Of a DNA stretch of 64,000 bases, positions 45,178 to 58,516 are shown in pieces (the stretch's first letter is position 1; every line of letters begins with the position of its first letter). This DNA is from Physcomitrium patens (Eukaryota; Streptophyta; Bryopsida; Funariales; Funariaceae), in the NCBI RefSeq assembly GCF_000002425.4, contig NC_037254.1, positions 5,301,084 to 5,365,083 of the forward strand, written 5' to 3'. The notes under the pieces are model-generated. The model ran no database searches. It was not told where the DNA came from and worked only from the letters and a program-made list of their open reading frames with translations. Both the position numbers and the translations under genes were made by a program.

Positions 45178-47373
45178 CTACAAGATGAAAGGTTGCTCGC
45201 CGACCATGGCAAATTCGTAACTCCGAACGGCGGGGCCGAGGTCGGCCATGGATTTATCAATTGTGCAGTTCTTCACTTTGAGGGAGTTAGGCTCGCCGTT
45301 TGGGTTTTTTGGGAACTCCTTGCAAAGCTCTGTGCGGCCGTTGACAGTGTTGTGGTAGTGGTAGGAGCGGAGGACGTCGGGGTCCATGTCTATCCTTTTC
45401 CCTTGCTTCATGTGCTCCGAGTAGTGGACCCCTGTGGCCCACACCATTTGCGGTTGCACTGCATATTTCCGTGACTCCACTGTTGTCCATCCGTAGTCGC
45501 ACTTGGCGTATACTAGCTTCTCAAATGCCCATTTTCTGTCACACCGCAATCATCCCCACCACTATTTTATTCTTGTGAGGTACATGATACTGAAAATCTG
45601 TCACAGACCAGGAGAATTATAAAATCACTGCCAACTAAAGAGAAGGGACGCATTGTTTTCATGATTCCAGGCTTGTTAATTAATTCTTCCCAAAGTAGTG
45701 CCTTGACTCCATAGCAAACACCGTGGCTGAAAAATACACAAGTTTAGCAACTTGGATATCCGACATGAAGTTAGGGGAGAACGTGGACTAGGAACCCAAT
45801 GATTCTTCCAGGATTTGCGAGGATTCAAGGAGGTTTGGGGACTTCACAGGCGATGATCCTCACTAGGTTACGCAACCAGGAAATTTGAAGATTACGATTT
45901 CTTGCAACACACAATTAGCTTAGTTGCTATAAGATTTTATCAAGTCCCTCCAAACCCTGAATCTTCGCCTAGTTCCAAGCTAACAAATCTTATCATCACG
46001 ACCATCACGTCTAGAATTGCTAGGATTCGCCAACCATAGCCTTCATTCTCAAGCACAAGTCGACCAGTTGTCTAGGCTTGAAGGATCGGAATAAATCACT
46101 TCGAATGCTGTTTCTTCTCGAGCACAGATGTGATTTCTTAATACGTACACGATGAACGTAGTTCGACTGGAACAATAGCTCCAAGATGAAACAATATATC
46201 AAAAGAAAAAAGAAAAAAAAAAAGTTCAAGAAAAGCAGCAATTCCTCTTGTCTGGCTTACTGACCTCGAAATTTTGGCCATGAAGTGGCTATCAGACTCT
46301 CTTTTGTTCTCCTTCAGGCAGAGACCGTCCGACATTTTGACTGTCTTAAACAGAAACTGCGTGACGTTGTTGCGAGCATTCTCAGCAAGTAGGTCAACTG
46401 GTTTCTTATCTCCAGAACTGAAGAGAAATTCATCAACGTCGAAGAAGAAGGTCCAATTTGAGAGCGTTTGTGAGCGTAGCAGGCAGTCATTCAACATGGT
46501 GAATTGGTGATGGTAATAGCCCTCATAAACCTCTGCCTGCCGCAGATTCTCCACTAACACTTGACCAAGGTCAATCCATGGCTTCAGCACCCGGTACACA
46601 TCATCGTGGATGCCACCGGCGTCTTGGAAGATGAAGAGAGTGCGATTGCCCAAGAAGTAGGCATGGTACGCTATCCACTCCCGAATTCGCTGGGGACTGA
46701 TGTTACCGTAAAGGGGCGAGCCGCAGAAGGTCATGTCATAGGGGTATGGAGGTTGGAAGCGACTCGCATTGTACTCGCCCTGCATTTCTGTCAAGGCGAT
46801 GAATCTCTCAGGAGTCCGGAAGGCACCTGGGTAGTGTGCGGTCAAAATCAAGCGCCCTCCCTCAGATTTTGTGCCGACATCTTTTGGAAATGTGCACACA
46901 ATCACCATTGTTCCATATAATTCTCCCATGTTCCAGTCAGGCTTAATTGCTCTCGCTTTCACCTTCAGGGTAGGGCTGTCTGCGGTCGCCCACTCGCACT
47001 CGTAGAGAATATCATGGAGGTTGTTTAGGCGCTTACTTGTCAGCACTACGGATGAAAATGTGCGCGGGCCGTTTCTGTAGGAGCCCACTTCCACAATCAA
47101 GCGTGTTGCAATACCGTGCGCACGAAAGCTGCGAACCTCCCCACGCGAGAGATCGATTGAGGACATGTCGAGATTTTCGTCCATGGCGATGGTAATGTTT
47201 GCACACGGCATTGGTTGAGCTTCCGTTGGCCACCATGCTCTTTCGTACAAGCTACCACTGGAAGAGATTTGAAAAACCAAGAGAAGGCAGTTGATCACAA
47301 CTAGCACCACCACCGCATTGAAGCCCAACCCCGATGTTGGAATGTTTTCTACAAGGCTCTTCTGGGATTTCAT
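45178..47373 (-). CDS. Family GT92 (DUF23) glycosyltransferase, 2 exons, 488 aa
   Basis: Exon 1 47373-46265 ends TCGAG|GTCAGTAAG. Exon 2 45535-45178 starts after GGTGTGACAG. The 729-bp intron is in phase 2, and joined codons read AKISR-KWAFEKLVYAKC. Residues 18-36 form one membrane helix after a short N-tail, giving a type II Golgi topology. The catalytic region has FCGSPLYGNISPQRIREWIA, TLFIFQDAGG, and FFFDVDEFLF with the DxD-type D312-V-D314 for the metal and nucleotide sugar. The C-terminal block has RKYAVQPQMVWATGVHYSEH and a Y-H-Y-H-N motif (SYHYHNTVNG). This is the plant GT92 layout, which includes the galactan synthases GALS1-3 that extend beta-1,4-galactan side chains of pectin. The exact acceptor is not provable here. 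N-glycosylation sites such as NIT, NAS, NRT and NWT fit a lumenal domain. Confidence 0.9.
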
Positions 47374-49553
47374 GTTGATATGTTAGAATGCTGCCAAACG
47401 CTTGAGTATTTTAAATTGCTATCCCTCACATGCCTCGAGTTTGAGTTGATGAATTGAGAGATCTTCAGTTTCTCGAAACTTGGATTGCCTGAGCATCTCA
47501 ACAACAAAAGAATCCTTCGTTCTTGTACAAATGCCGCATGACATAAAATGTAAATGCTCGACCAAAAAATATGTGCAATACTTCGGTGATCGGAGCTTTC
47601 GCCTCTTCAAATGGTGCCAGGAATATCCGCAAGCTATTACTCATCCAGAACTATCAACCCCTTGACTATAATCATTTATCTCTTAGAGTTTGAATTCACC
47701 CATACACCAACCTGACAAAGAAGCTGGTTGCTCCATTGCGTGCCATATGCAACTGCATTGTTGGACTCACAGTTTCCGATTCACTAATTTCGAAGTATCT
47801 GCGGCATAATACAGGACAAACCAATTGTCAGAAGATACTTAATGTGCAGCTGTCTGCCTGCTTCCCTACCTACCTGCCAGGGCCATCGATGAATTATAGA
47901 CCTGATTTCTAGGTCACTAATCAATCTGTACTGCAAGCAATTTTCAGAGCGAGGCCTGAAAACTCGAGTCATAGACACAAATGTACTGTGTAACTCTCAA
48001 CGCCAATATATTCCGGGTGGTGACTTGTCCAATTTTTTTTGCTCTGGAAAAGCTTGGAATCTAGGGGGGACAAAATTCGGCATCGTAACACTGGCATTGG
48101 AAAGTTGGGCAGTCGAAGTACTACTCCATTTCAGCAATCTAAAAGCTTTCTTGTCTAAGTCAGCTGCTCATTTTACCTCTCGGATGTATCGTCCATTCAG
48201 CTTTAGAAAATCACTCGCCTGGCTCCATAGAGCAAGAAAATCTCGTCATTCCTCTCAACTATGTGACACCTAAAAAGCAACCTTTGCCGTCTGAAAATGA
48301 TCTGCGGTTGACCAAAACTTGAGTTCATCACTCTCTTGCCACTTCCCTTCAAAAAGAAGAGGATTGGTCCTACCTCAGCTATGCACCACTCCCGAACAAT
48401 GTGATATCGAACAAGATGGACTTTTCAGCACATATTCCTGTTTCAGTAAACCAGGGAACAGTATTCAAGTAACATCGAGAAGAGATGGGAACGAGCTTCA
48501 GGGTTGAACCTATTCAAAGTGTACCAAAAAAAATTAAAAATCAAACACTAAAAAGCCTTCGGAGAGTGAGGTGGTACCTCGAACCAGTGATCGAAGCGCA
48601 GAACGGGAATTGGCCTGGCAATTGCAACGCGCATTCGAGCTTGCAGTGACAATCGGAGCGCAGACGCCAGGCTCGTTCTCAAAAACCCCAACCTCAAACT
48701 ATACCAGTCTCAATGCTAAGCCCCCACAGCCTGAAAAGAGACTCCGAACTCTGCAAACGGGCTCCAAGAGTTTCTCAACTCTCGCACGCACGCACGCGCG
48801 TGCAGACACACACACATCCACCCGAGAGCGTGCAATTCCTGCTACCTACAGTTGCATGCCATCGTACGTGGCTCCACCTCTAGGTCTGGTCCATTATTGT
48901 AGCGCATCCATCACATTCACACACACTCACACACTCAAACCTCCCTGAAGTGCTCAACAAGACAGCAGCAACGAAACGGGAGACTTCAGGGCGAGCATGG
49001 CAGCAGCAAAAGCAACAGCAACAGGAAGTGTGAGATTGTATGCATATGGCCGACCGAGGCTTCAGCCCCTCAAGAGTACTTTAAGTACAGCTCATGAACC
49101 CACCATGCAACCAACCCCACAAGAGAGCGACACACAGAAAGACACACGGAGGAGATACACAAAGACGAAGACCATGCCAAGGGGGCCACCTCTCCCGCCA
49201 TCCCCCCTCTCATTTCAGGCCTCCCATCCTCTCTCGGCAAAGTCACTCTTCTCCCTTGATTTTCCTGAAGTCCACTTATTCATAATGTAATGCTAATAGG
49301 GGAGTAATGAGAGCCCTATTGCAGGATTTGAAGTTTCCTGAGTAGCAGTTCAGAACCCAAAAAGTCACATTCTAACTTTGAGACTTAATCCTTGAAGCTA
49401 GGTCATGGTCATTATGATTTGAAGTCTCTGATGTGGTTGTCAATATTGTTATGAAGTGGTTTGAGTTTTCGAAATTAAAAATAGATGTTGAGATGCATTG
49501 TATTTCAGATGTATGAATTGGTGTAACTACCATCCCCACTTCATATGCATTAA

Positions 49554-49588
<35 letters not shown>

Positions 49589-51700
49589 ATGAAAAGAAAA
49601 ATAGTATTTATTAGATTTTTAGATTTGCCTTCCACCATAAATTGTAAGCAACACGTCCGTGGTTTTAAACGTGCCACAACATTATTCAGAAAAAAATAGA
49701 ATTATGAATTAGTATTAGACAATACAAACAAAAGTAGAATAAGTCCTGGAATGGAAATCTTGTGGCCCCTGTTGGCCCATCGCACAAGCTACTCTCGAAC
49801 ACCTTGCTTCCCCCTCCCTCGTCCACCCTTGCATCAAAACAAACAACAGCATGTTCATGAAGTTTCATTTGTGGCGTTTGGACGAGTAAGCTGAGTTTTG
49901 ATCCTCCTGTAAATGCATTAATGCGATCAAGGCTGAGAGCTTATGACCTTGTTGCTTTGTTTCAGAATGGAGTTGACAGTTCTAGCTGTCTTTGAAGACA
50001 TACAGTCACATGGCTTTGAAGCGCGTGTCCCTAACGCAAAGCTCATTAGATAATGTGAAACGGTTTGTTGATCTCATCCTTCGTTAAAAACGCAGCTTTC
50101 GTCCATTGCAGTTGGGTCATCCACACTGTGTTGTGGTGCAGAGGTAAGGACAGGGAACATGCCGCGAGTCGATAACAGGGGAAACAACGCCGACTTAAGG
50201 AGGTGCTGAGAACTTGCCGCTTCTACAAATGGGGCAGAAACAATAAAACAAAACAAAAGGACCAGATCCTGGTATCCCTGACCCAAAGGTTCGGTCACCG
50301 TTGAGGCCACATCACTCGATGAAGCTAAGCCTCGGTGTTGATGCGCCTCCCGAACCCCTTCCCTGGTGGCCATGGCGTGGTAGCCTGTGAGACGCACGTG
50401 AGAACCTGCCACGGCAAAGCATGACGTGAACAGAGGAGATTGTTCGCTTCGAGAAGCACAGCTCATTAGGGGGGTCAAGATCCAAAACCATTGACAAGGG
50501 CATGACAGACAGAATGAGGAACCATGCCCGGCCTTCACCTGCTAAAGCCTCGACATGCAGGGAGGTGCCATTCGACTGTGGATCCCACATTATACAGCAG
50601 CTGGAATGGCACAAGCAGATGCCCTGCTTGATGGCCAGTCTCTTATTACTATGCCTTTCCTACTTTCACTCTGAATCGGGAGCATTTAGGAGGTGCTGTT
50701 GACCAGACTAATAATAAATTTGTGAACAGTAAAGAGCATGGCAAGGGAAGTGAGCCGTCTGGATTTCGTCACTTTGGAATGTTCGGTGGCTTCGCGTCAA
50801 CCTTTATGGCTGGAGATCGAAAACAATACTTGCAAGTTTGTTCCATCACCAAACCGATGGTGCTGGTCGAAGAAAAGTGTGATGCGAAATCCAAGTATCA
50901 GTGTGTACACACACAATCACACACTCACACAAACAACAACCATATAAACAATCGACTTCACGTTCGCGATGGGAAACCTCGTACAATTCAGCGCGACGCG
51001 CGTTCTGAAATCTTAGCCAACAAGTTGGATGTATCTTTAGCAACGCCACGCAAATGAGAGCCCCACGGTGGCTCTTGAAACTCAGCTTTGATCGACGATA
51101 CGATTCTTCCGACACGGCCAACGAGCTCTTCCACGCCGACTGTGGTCCTGAGGTGATTTGACGGGAAATCTCCCAAGTACAACTACCTAGCTTTTCCACC
51201 GTAAGTTACGTCCCTCGAGGACGAACTTGACATTGTAGAGCACAGCTCATTCAATGCTGCAGTAGAGGGATGGATCATTGAATCTCAGAGGACACCCCGC
51301 AGATGAGTTCGCGATCTAAACAGGACCGGAACCAAAACTCATCCGTCAGGTAGATTGCACCACCCTGCGTGGCTATCAATAATGCACCACGGATTCAATC
51401 GCAGCTTACTGGATCCAATCCAGGTGCCATACACCCACGCACTTCGTCGACGATGACGACGAAGACGAATATTCACAACATCGATACCAGTCATGAAAAA
51501 ACACAAATAAATAAAATATAATAAAATAACAGTCTTTCAAGTCCAGATTGATGCACTGAAACCAGCACCCCTTCGCTGCCTCTGTCTCTGACCCTGTCTT
51601 TGACTCTTCCTCCTCCCAATAATGTGGGAGACTCTGACCCTGATTTTGCAACGTCCACAGCAATTTATTCGCCGCAGGGAGGGAGGGACATTTGCTCTTT
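47374..51700. other. Intergenic, mixed composition
   Basis: 47374-49300 is the GT92 upstream region and has normal base composition with CA/CG-rich spots near 48785-48940. No exon was recognised. 49300-51700 has a (GT)n run and open frames (50074-50538 minus is the longest) without motifs. Confidence 0.4.
49557..49584. repeat. (GT)n microsatellite
   Basis: Fourteen GT units. Confidence 0.95.
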
Positions 51701-51866
51701 GTATTTTATGTATTAATCACCGGTCGAGAGTTGTCTGCTTTCTACCTACTCGTCACCTCCTTTGTTGGGGTCTCTTCTGCAACAAATATTTTTTAAATGA
51801 GAAATTAGGTCGAACAAAAAAGCAAAAACAAAAACAAAAACAAAGCATGTGTTTGTTTCTGAGTGA

Positions 51867-51890
51867 ATATATATATATATATATATATAT
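51867..51890. repeat. (AT)n microsatellite
   Basis: Twelve AT units. Confidence 0.95.
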
Positions 51891-54146
51891 CGAAATATAC
51901 TCTGGTGGAACCTTGTGTTGTTGAACTGTAATGACAATAATAGAATGCGTGGCATTTTCATGGGAAAAGATCTCCTAACTGGTACGTATTTGTGTTGAAT
52001 ACCAGTTGGTGCATTGACTTTGATGTTCTTAATTTGGGAGAAAGGTTTTTGACGAACATTTTCACAAAAAAAATCTTTCTACGTATACAAAATTCCACAC
52101 AAAAAGCATGAGATGTCGAATTCAACTCCACTAACATTTCACTTGACAAGTATGCACTTGGTTGGTTTTTGGGATAATTTAGTTTTTCTTTTTATTTATT
52201 GATGGATAAAGACAAATTATGAGAAAATTTCACAGTTGATTCAAATCATTGTCATGTTTGTTATAAAAAATTATATTTTTTCATCCTAGAAATAATTCTG
52301 ATGTGACAATATTAGTATTGTGGCAAAGTTTATATATATATATATTTATGTATTAAGACTTAAATATAACAAATTTGGCATAGATAGAAATTTATTTATA
52401 CTAATTGATTATATTTTAAATATTCAACTTTGTATAAAATCTAAAACATACTTGAGAGATGAATGTAACTTAGTAACTAAAAAAACTGCATACAATAAAA
52501 AAATATAACTATAATATTATTAAATTATATCAACAAATCATAAAACTATGATTTTTAGTACATGATAAGTTGTCAAATTATATAATGTGAGAATCAAATT
52601 ATGCTTTGAGTAAAAATATTCAAAGATATATATATATATATATTTTTTTTTTTAATTTTTAAAATGATCTAAATATTTACTAAAATGACCCACCCACCCT
52701 AACCATTTAATTCTGGTCAAAAACCAATCAAAAAATGATTGGATCCTCAACCAATGATGATGGATGGATTGATTTAATAAATGTTTGGGCCACTTCAACA
52801 ATTTCCTATATATATGCCAAAGTTGCCAAAATTGGCATCATTTCTACAATGGCAGATGAAAAGATTGAGGTGTCAAGATATTCTTGTATTGATCTAAAAA
52901 AAAACAAACATAATAGACTAATGTATGTAAAGAAATAAAGCTTGTGATGGTGTTACTATATATATATATATATATATATTTCCATTGAATTTTCAAGGAT
53001 TATTTAGGTTCAGTCATCAAAATAATGTTTAAAATCAAATTAATTATATTTTTATTTTATTTTATTTTTTGTGCATGGAAATTTTTCATTTAATTAATTG
53101 AAGTGTTTGGCGAAAATATTTTAGTGCTGAATTATTATTCACAATTTATAAATAATATATGTATATATGTTTCTATGTATATGTGTACACTCAATAATAC
53201 TTCATTTATTTTAAACAAATTAAGCTTATTTTTTAATATTACATGTTTGTACAAGTTTGTGTAAGATCTATTTAAATACACAATTTATATATATAATTTG
53301 TACAAGTTATATACTTATAAATCATTTTTTTTTCATTTCTTATAATTTATTTTAAATCTTCCAACCATATAGTAATCATTATAGTTTTTAGAATAATTGT
53401 CTCTACCAGAAAGATACAAATATACAAAATATCATGGATATAGATGGTGAAGTCCTTTGCCATTTTGAAAAGTTGCACAACCATCATGTCTATTTTTCTT
53501 AGGTTGCACAAAGTAGAAAAAGAGTTGAAAATTTTTATTTTAACAAAGTTTTTGTCAATAATGACATTAGCCTCCAAACCACCATACAGTAAGTTTTGTC
53601 TACATTCATATTATATATTGAGATAGTCATGATGAATAGAAATGAATTTATTATTGTTGTAATTGCTACCTCAATTAAAATGAATACATTTTTTCTTTTT
53701 AGTCCTTTGAGTCTAAATATAATTCTTGATGTTTTTAATAGTAATAAAAATTAACAAGCATCCAGTATTTTCTAATTGATCAGAAGCAATTGGAACAAAT
53801 CCAATATCTTGTTTTGATTTTCATTACTTCTAATAAATTCTTTTATATTTGATATCATGGTTGCAAAGAGGTGGATTTTTAATCTTAAACAAGTTTTTGC
53901 AACAAAATCAACTTGTTAACTAATGAATACTTTCATTGTTCTTTGAATTGAGTATTTTAAATTGAATAAGAAAACTAAAAAGTTATATATAAGTTTTTGT
54001 GGACAGTTCAGCAATAATTTGTAAAAGTATTTGAAAATTTTAATTATTACCAGTATACTTGGTATATTATGGAATGTCTGTTATTGAAAATTTAGAAAAG
54101 ATCATTGATAATAATTGTAAAATTTTGGTAAAACAAATATCACAAG

Positions 54147-54175
<29 letters not shown>
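54147..54175. repeat. A-homopolymer (29)
   Basis: Uninterrupted A run in AT-rich intergenic DNA. It could be the tail of a retroposed sequence, but no matching body or duplication was found. Confidence 0.9.
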
Positions 54176-54178
<3 letters not shown>

Positions 54179-54735
54179 AACAAAAAGTGGGTAGTATTAT
54201 GAATCATTTTAATTTTAGTTATTATTTAATATATATTTAAAACAAATCCTACGCTGAATAATAATTTTTTTTTTTAAATTCTTGATTGTAAAACTATATC
54301 ATTTAATATATACATATTTAAAAATAGTGCTCTGAAATACCACAAAATGCAGTAGTAGTATAAAACAAAATTAGTAAAGTCAATGCAATACAAATGAGAA
54401 TCATTTTTCAATTAACCAGCCAATGTGAAATTTAGTGCACTATTATAATAAACAAAATATAATCAGAAAATCAGAAAAAATAATGTAATACAAAGTAAAT
54501 AATGCAATCATAGGACTATTGAAACAAATTTCATTTCAAAGGTAGTAATTTGGGATCAGGTTTAGGGTTGCAAAGGAACCTGGTCGCTGTAGAAGTGTGA
54601 TGTGTGGTTGTGCATCTTTGTTATTACAGGATTTGTGTAGTGTGTTTGAAAGCATGTATGTGTTTTGTTGTTCTCACTCACACAACATGGCTCCATAAAG
54701 CAAGTACACTATACTTGTTTTAGCAATAGTGGAGA

Positions 54736-55105
54736 TGGCAAATCTTGAGGCTGAGCTTTAGCTAGGGCTTGCACTGCTTGGGCAAATTGATGAGAAGATT
54801 TACAAACAAGAACTAAAGCTTGCTGAGTTGCAACATGGCAAAGGCCTATTTGATTGAGCTGTAAGTGCATTGACCACAAACATTTGTAAAGCTAATGAGA
54901 ATATCATTCTTGAGATTTACCTAGATAAGAGTGAATAGAGCAACAACTAAAGTGACTTTACTACAGTTGAAGAGAGGAATTCCAAGCTCATCTAAGGGAG
55001 CTCAAAGTGGTTGCTCTTACTACTGCAAACATTTTAAACAAGATGAAAGCTATTGAACAACAAAAATTTGAAAGATTAAGGGGTCAATGCAAGTGATTCC
55101 TTGAT
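54736..55105 (+). pseudogene. Coding-like relic with stops, helical/coiled composition
   Basis: From an ATG at 54736 the plus strand reads MANLEAEL, a stop, LGLALLGQIDEKIYKQELKL, AELQHGKGLFD, a stop, AVSALTTNICKANENIILEI, and more fragments. The Glu/Lys/Leu-rich, non-AT-biased text between isolated stops suggests a dead gene fragment with coiled-coil character. Family not recognised. A chance frame cannot be excluded. Confidence 0.3.
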
Positions 55106-56506
55106 GAAGCAACCAAATTATACCATGGAGTAGCCTCTTTTGTAGTTGAAAGTTCTATGGTGTATTTTGTTTCTTTGTTTTCTGTAAAAATTGTGAAAAA
55201 TATTTTTATGCTCACAAACATGTCTTTGAAACAATGCTACTTTGGGGTCAGGCTTTCCGTAACAACAGCACAAGGTCAACTAATTTTAAACATTCTACAT
55301 GCCATACTATGATGTAAAAACCATGAACAATTGATTTTTCACTAATTTTCACTTAAATTAATGTGACAAACTACATATTTCATTTACGTTGAGGAATTTA
55401 GGAGTCTTGTAATCACATTCAGTATTCTATTCATCAAAAGATTAAATATAGAAGATATTTCCTTAGTATTTGGGTCTTACATTAATAGCCAAAGTTATAA
55501 GTTGAGGTTTCAAAAACTATCTGAAGTATAACTCATAAGCCAATGCTGGATTTGGAATTTGTTTAAATGCTTGGCTTTTTAGTAGCTACCTTGAACATTT
55601 CAAACTGGTCTGAAAGTGAAAATATCTCCCCACGTCATCATGGCACCACTACAAATGCAATGGACCCGGACATTGTGAAACTCACCTTTGGCAACTTTAA
55701 ATTAATGACCACTAATTTCATCACTAGTTGGGACAATTTGACTTCAAGAACAATAAAAATCCTTTCAGACATAATGGCCTGAGAGTGAAAGAACAGATTG
55801 AGCTTCAGGTTTCGGACCCGGTGCATTTCGCACAAGACTGTCCCTGATAGGAATTAACCTGGCAAAGACGTAGTAAACCCATCGTTGAACTCTTGCATGA
55901 GTACTTCAGAGGGATTTACATGAAGTTATAACACCCCTAAAACAATCCAAGTCAAGCTAGGATGCAAACTACTAGATCAACACAGCCAGTATAAATGCTT
56001 CACGTGAAATAGAGAAGGGGGATCTAGGAAAAAGGCGAAAAGCATTTACTAAGAACAAGGTTCTGTTCGTCACGCGACTCTGTTGGCTCATGTGCATAAT
56101 CGTTCACTACCAAAGGTTCAATTCACTGTCGAGATGAGTGATTAAGGCTGATAAGATGCCTTCACGTAGCTTCTTATAAATTAGAGCACGGAAGGCTCAT
56201 ATGCTCAGAACATCTACATCACTACCATGAATCACTTACAAACGAATACCCACATTCTACATCACAAACCGCTCGCTGAGGGATGAATAATATTTAAGCC
56301 CTCTAAAACTTGCCAAAGGAAATTCAGAAACTGAGATCATTCCTACATTTTCTCAGGTCTCAGAAAGAAAAGTAAAGAAATAAAAAAAATAAGAGAAAAA
56401 CAAATAAGGCAGCAACAAATCAAGGTTGAGCTTGGGTGGGTTTAGCCAGCAGTCCCAAAAGGAAGCAATCCCTTGTTACTGGTTGGCAATTTCCAACTCA
56501 AATTGC
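55106..56506. other. SNARE gene 3' flank, no other gene seen
   Basis: The part next to 56506 is presumably the 3' UTR of the SNAP33-like gene. No motif-bearing frame found. Confidence 0.4.
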
Positions 56507-57984
56507 TCATCTTCGAAGCAATCTTTGTCCTCTAATATTGGCTCTCTTGACTCTTGCATTTACTTCTTGAATATCATCATGAAGATGCTCAATGCCAGGG
56601 GCTTGCCTGTGATGAGTTGCATAGATAAATTAATAAACAGTAACCCGAAAATCGTAAGTGAGTGATCACCAAAGAGTGAAATAGATTGAAAGGAGGTAGG
56701 GAGAGTACCTTTCAATCTCTGTGTTCATATCCATTGACATTTCCTTCATTTGTGAAAGTACATTACTTAAGTCATCAAGCATGTCATCCTGGGTTTCCCT
56801 TTCAGCCTGTACCAAACACAAGATATAATCCATCAGAAAACTGGTCCAAGGCCAAAGGAACCAAATGAAACCAAACTGAAACAGAATCAACAGGGTATCG
56901 ATAATTGCGAATACAAAAAATGAGACTCCGCAAAGTCTATTCATGAAGATGACACATCTATCCAGAATGATTGAAACAAAAACTTACAGCGATTTGTCCC
57001 TGAAATGTCTCTCTATCATGCTGAGATCCAGATCCGGATGTCTTCTTCGCTTGACTACCATTTAATCCCAAGGCTTCACGATCCTCGGCGCTCTCTTTAT
57101 TATTATTATTATTGTTAGCTGCAAAACATGTCGAAACACTTTCCAACATTACCACCCAGACAAGAAGATACTCAGGATGGGTGACAAGCATCAGGCAAAC
57201 AGAAACATTCAATAAAATCTACAGTTGACTCCAAATGCCATGGAAACGATCTTTATAACACCAAGTTAGTGATTGTGAAATGATCTGAGAATTACCACGG
57301 CCAACCATTGGTCCCGTGATCTTCTTTGTCTTCTTGGGTTTCCAAGACTTGGAAAACACTCCTCCAAGACTACCCAGCAGCTTCTCACCCTACACCCATT
57401 ATCAAGAAACAACCCAAAAATCAGCCGTGCTACCTGGCACCACAACTGAAATTTTCGAAACTGACCTACAAAATTCGTTCCATCACATACTGATGAATTC
57501 TATGATCTCTACATCTAGCGAATTGACAGCCATGTGCAGTTGAGATGTAAGCAAGCTATATGCAAGAATTTCACGTGAAACAAAAACATACCCTGCTCAA
57601 ATGCTGGTCAATATGAACAGCCTTCTCGTGGGTACGCTCAATTTGAACACCCTGCTCATGCAAGCTAATGAGGGTCTGCGCGCCAATGCCCATGGTATCC
57701 TCTGCAACTCGAAGACAGTTTTTCAACGTTGATGTCGTCTCCTGCGACTTCTTTACAGCGTGCTTCTCAAGATCCAACACCGCTTGATTGACAAATTCCT
57801 CGCTGTCCTCCCCACCCCCGTTGTTGTATCCAGGCTTGGGCTTCGAGGAACTGTAGCTGAAAAGTTCATCCTCATCTGCAGTTTGGGTTTTAATCACGCC
57901 CTTCCTCCCAGCACTTCCATCAGGACGAGACTTCGAGTAAGTCTCCTCGTCATCGAAAGGGTTCCTAGGAGCACGTCTTGCCAT
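56507..57984 (-). CDS. SNAP33: SNAP33/SNAP25-type Qb+Qc SNARE, 5 exons, 271 aa
   Basis: Coding exons (minus): 57984-57592, 57389-57296, 57118-56988, 56806-56709, 56606-56507. They total 816 nt with consistent phases and GT/AG introns, and the stop is TGA. Residues 7-12 hold an NPF motif (RNPFDD), as in plant SNAP33. The Qb SNARE helix (about 65-131) has the zero-layer Gln at Q111 in LISLHEQGVQIERTHEKAV and ends HIDQHLSR. The linker starts GEKLLGSLGGVFSKSWKPKK, a hallmark of this family. The Qc helix (about 207-271) has Q240 in DMNTEIERQ. No membrane anchor or palmitoylation Cys cluster, as in plant SNAP33. It acts with syntaxins of the SYP1 class and VAMP72 in plasma-membrane and cell-plate fusion. 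Exon 3 starts with an (AAT)n-encoded Asn run (N164-N169). A241-P242-G243 follow Q240, an unusual helix-unfriendly sequence. Confidence 0.93.
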
Positions 57985-58270
57985 GATTTACAGGCAGCAA
58001 AAATCTAGGAGTTCTCCTTCACAACGACTCCCTTCCCCCAGTAATTCAGTTTCGAGGTTCAAATATCTGCACACGAGTTCCAAACTCAATGAAAAATATG
58101 GGGCGCACCAACGCCAACCGCAACCCACCCGTGAAAAGTGATCGCAAAAACGCTAGCTAGCAAGCCCCCAACGAACACCCAGCGGCAATCCTTGAGTGAG
58201 ATGCCAAACCCACCGAACACGATCTGCAAAAGAATAGGTTCAACTAACAAGGTCTTGACTGGACAAGCAT

Positions 58271-58352
58271 ACTCTTCCATGGGGCACCATCCAAACTTCA
58301 AATAGACTCAAACTCTTCCATGGGGCACCATCCAAACTTCAAATAGACTCAA
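58271..58352. repeat. Exact 41-bp tandem duplication
   Basis: ACTCTTCCATGGGGCACCAT followed by CCAAACTTCAAATAGACTCAA is present twice head to tail (58271-58311 and 58312-58352) without a mismatch, about 290 bp upstream of the SNARE start codon. Confidence 0.95.
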
Positions 58353-58482
58353 ACCAGAGTAACCATCCAAGAATGCCGCCCTAACAATCAACGCCCTGGA
58401 TGTACAGTCAAAACCTGACACACCATGCAGAGCTACCACAACAAACGCCCAAAACCAACATTTCAGGATATGGCTGAGCGGG

Positions 58483-58514
<32 letters not shown>
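58483..58514. repeat. A-homopolymer (32)
   Basis: Uninterrupted A run about 500 bp upstream of the SNARE start codon. Confidence 0.95.

Positions 58515-58516
<2 letters not shown>

Larger units (their letters stand above)
51701..54500. other. AT-rich intergenic, several (AT)n runs
   Basis: Contains AT repeats at 51867-51890, 52331-52345, 52626-52643 and 52957-52979 and an A29 run at 54147-54175. No gene or element border was recognised. Confidence 0.5.

Noticed and set aside
50074..50538. 154-codon minus frame
   Set aside because: No recognisable motif, overlapping frames of similar length on both strands, no splice or codon support.
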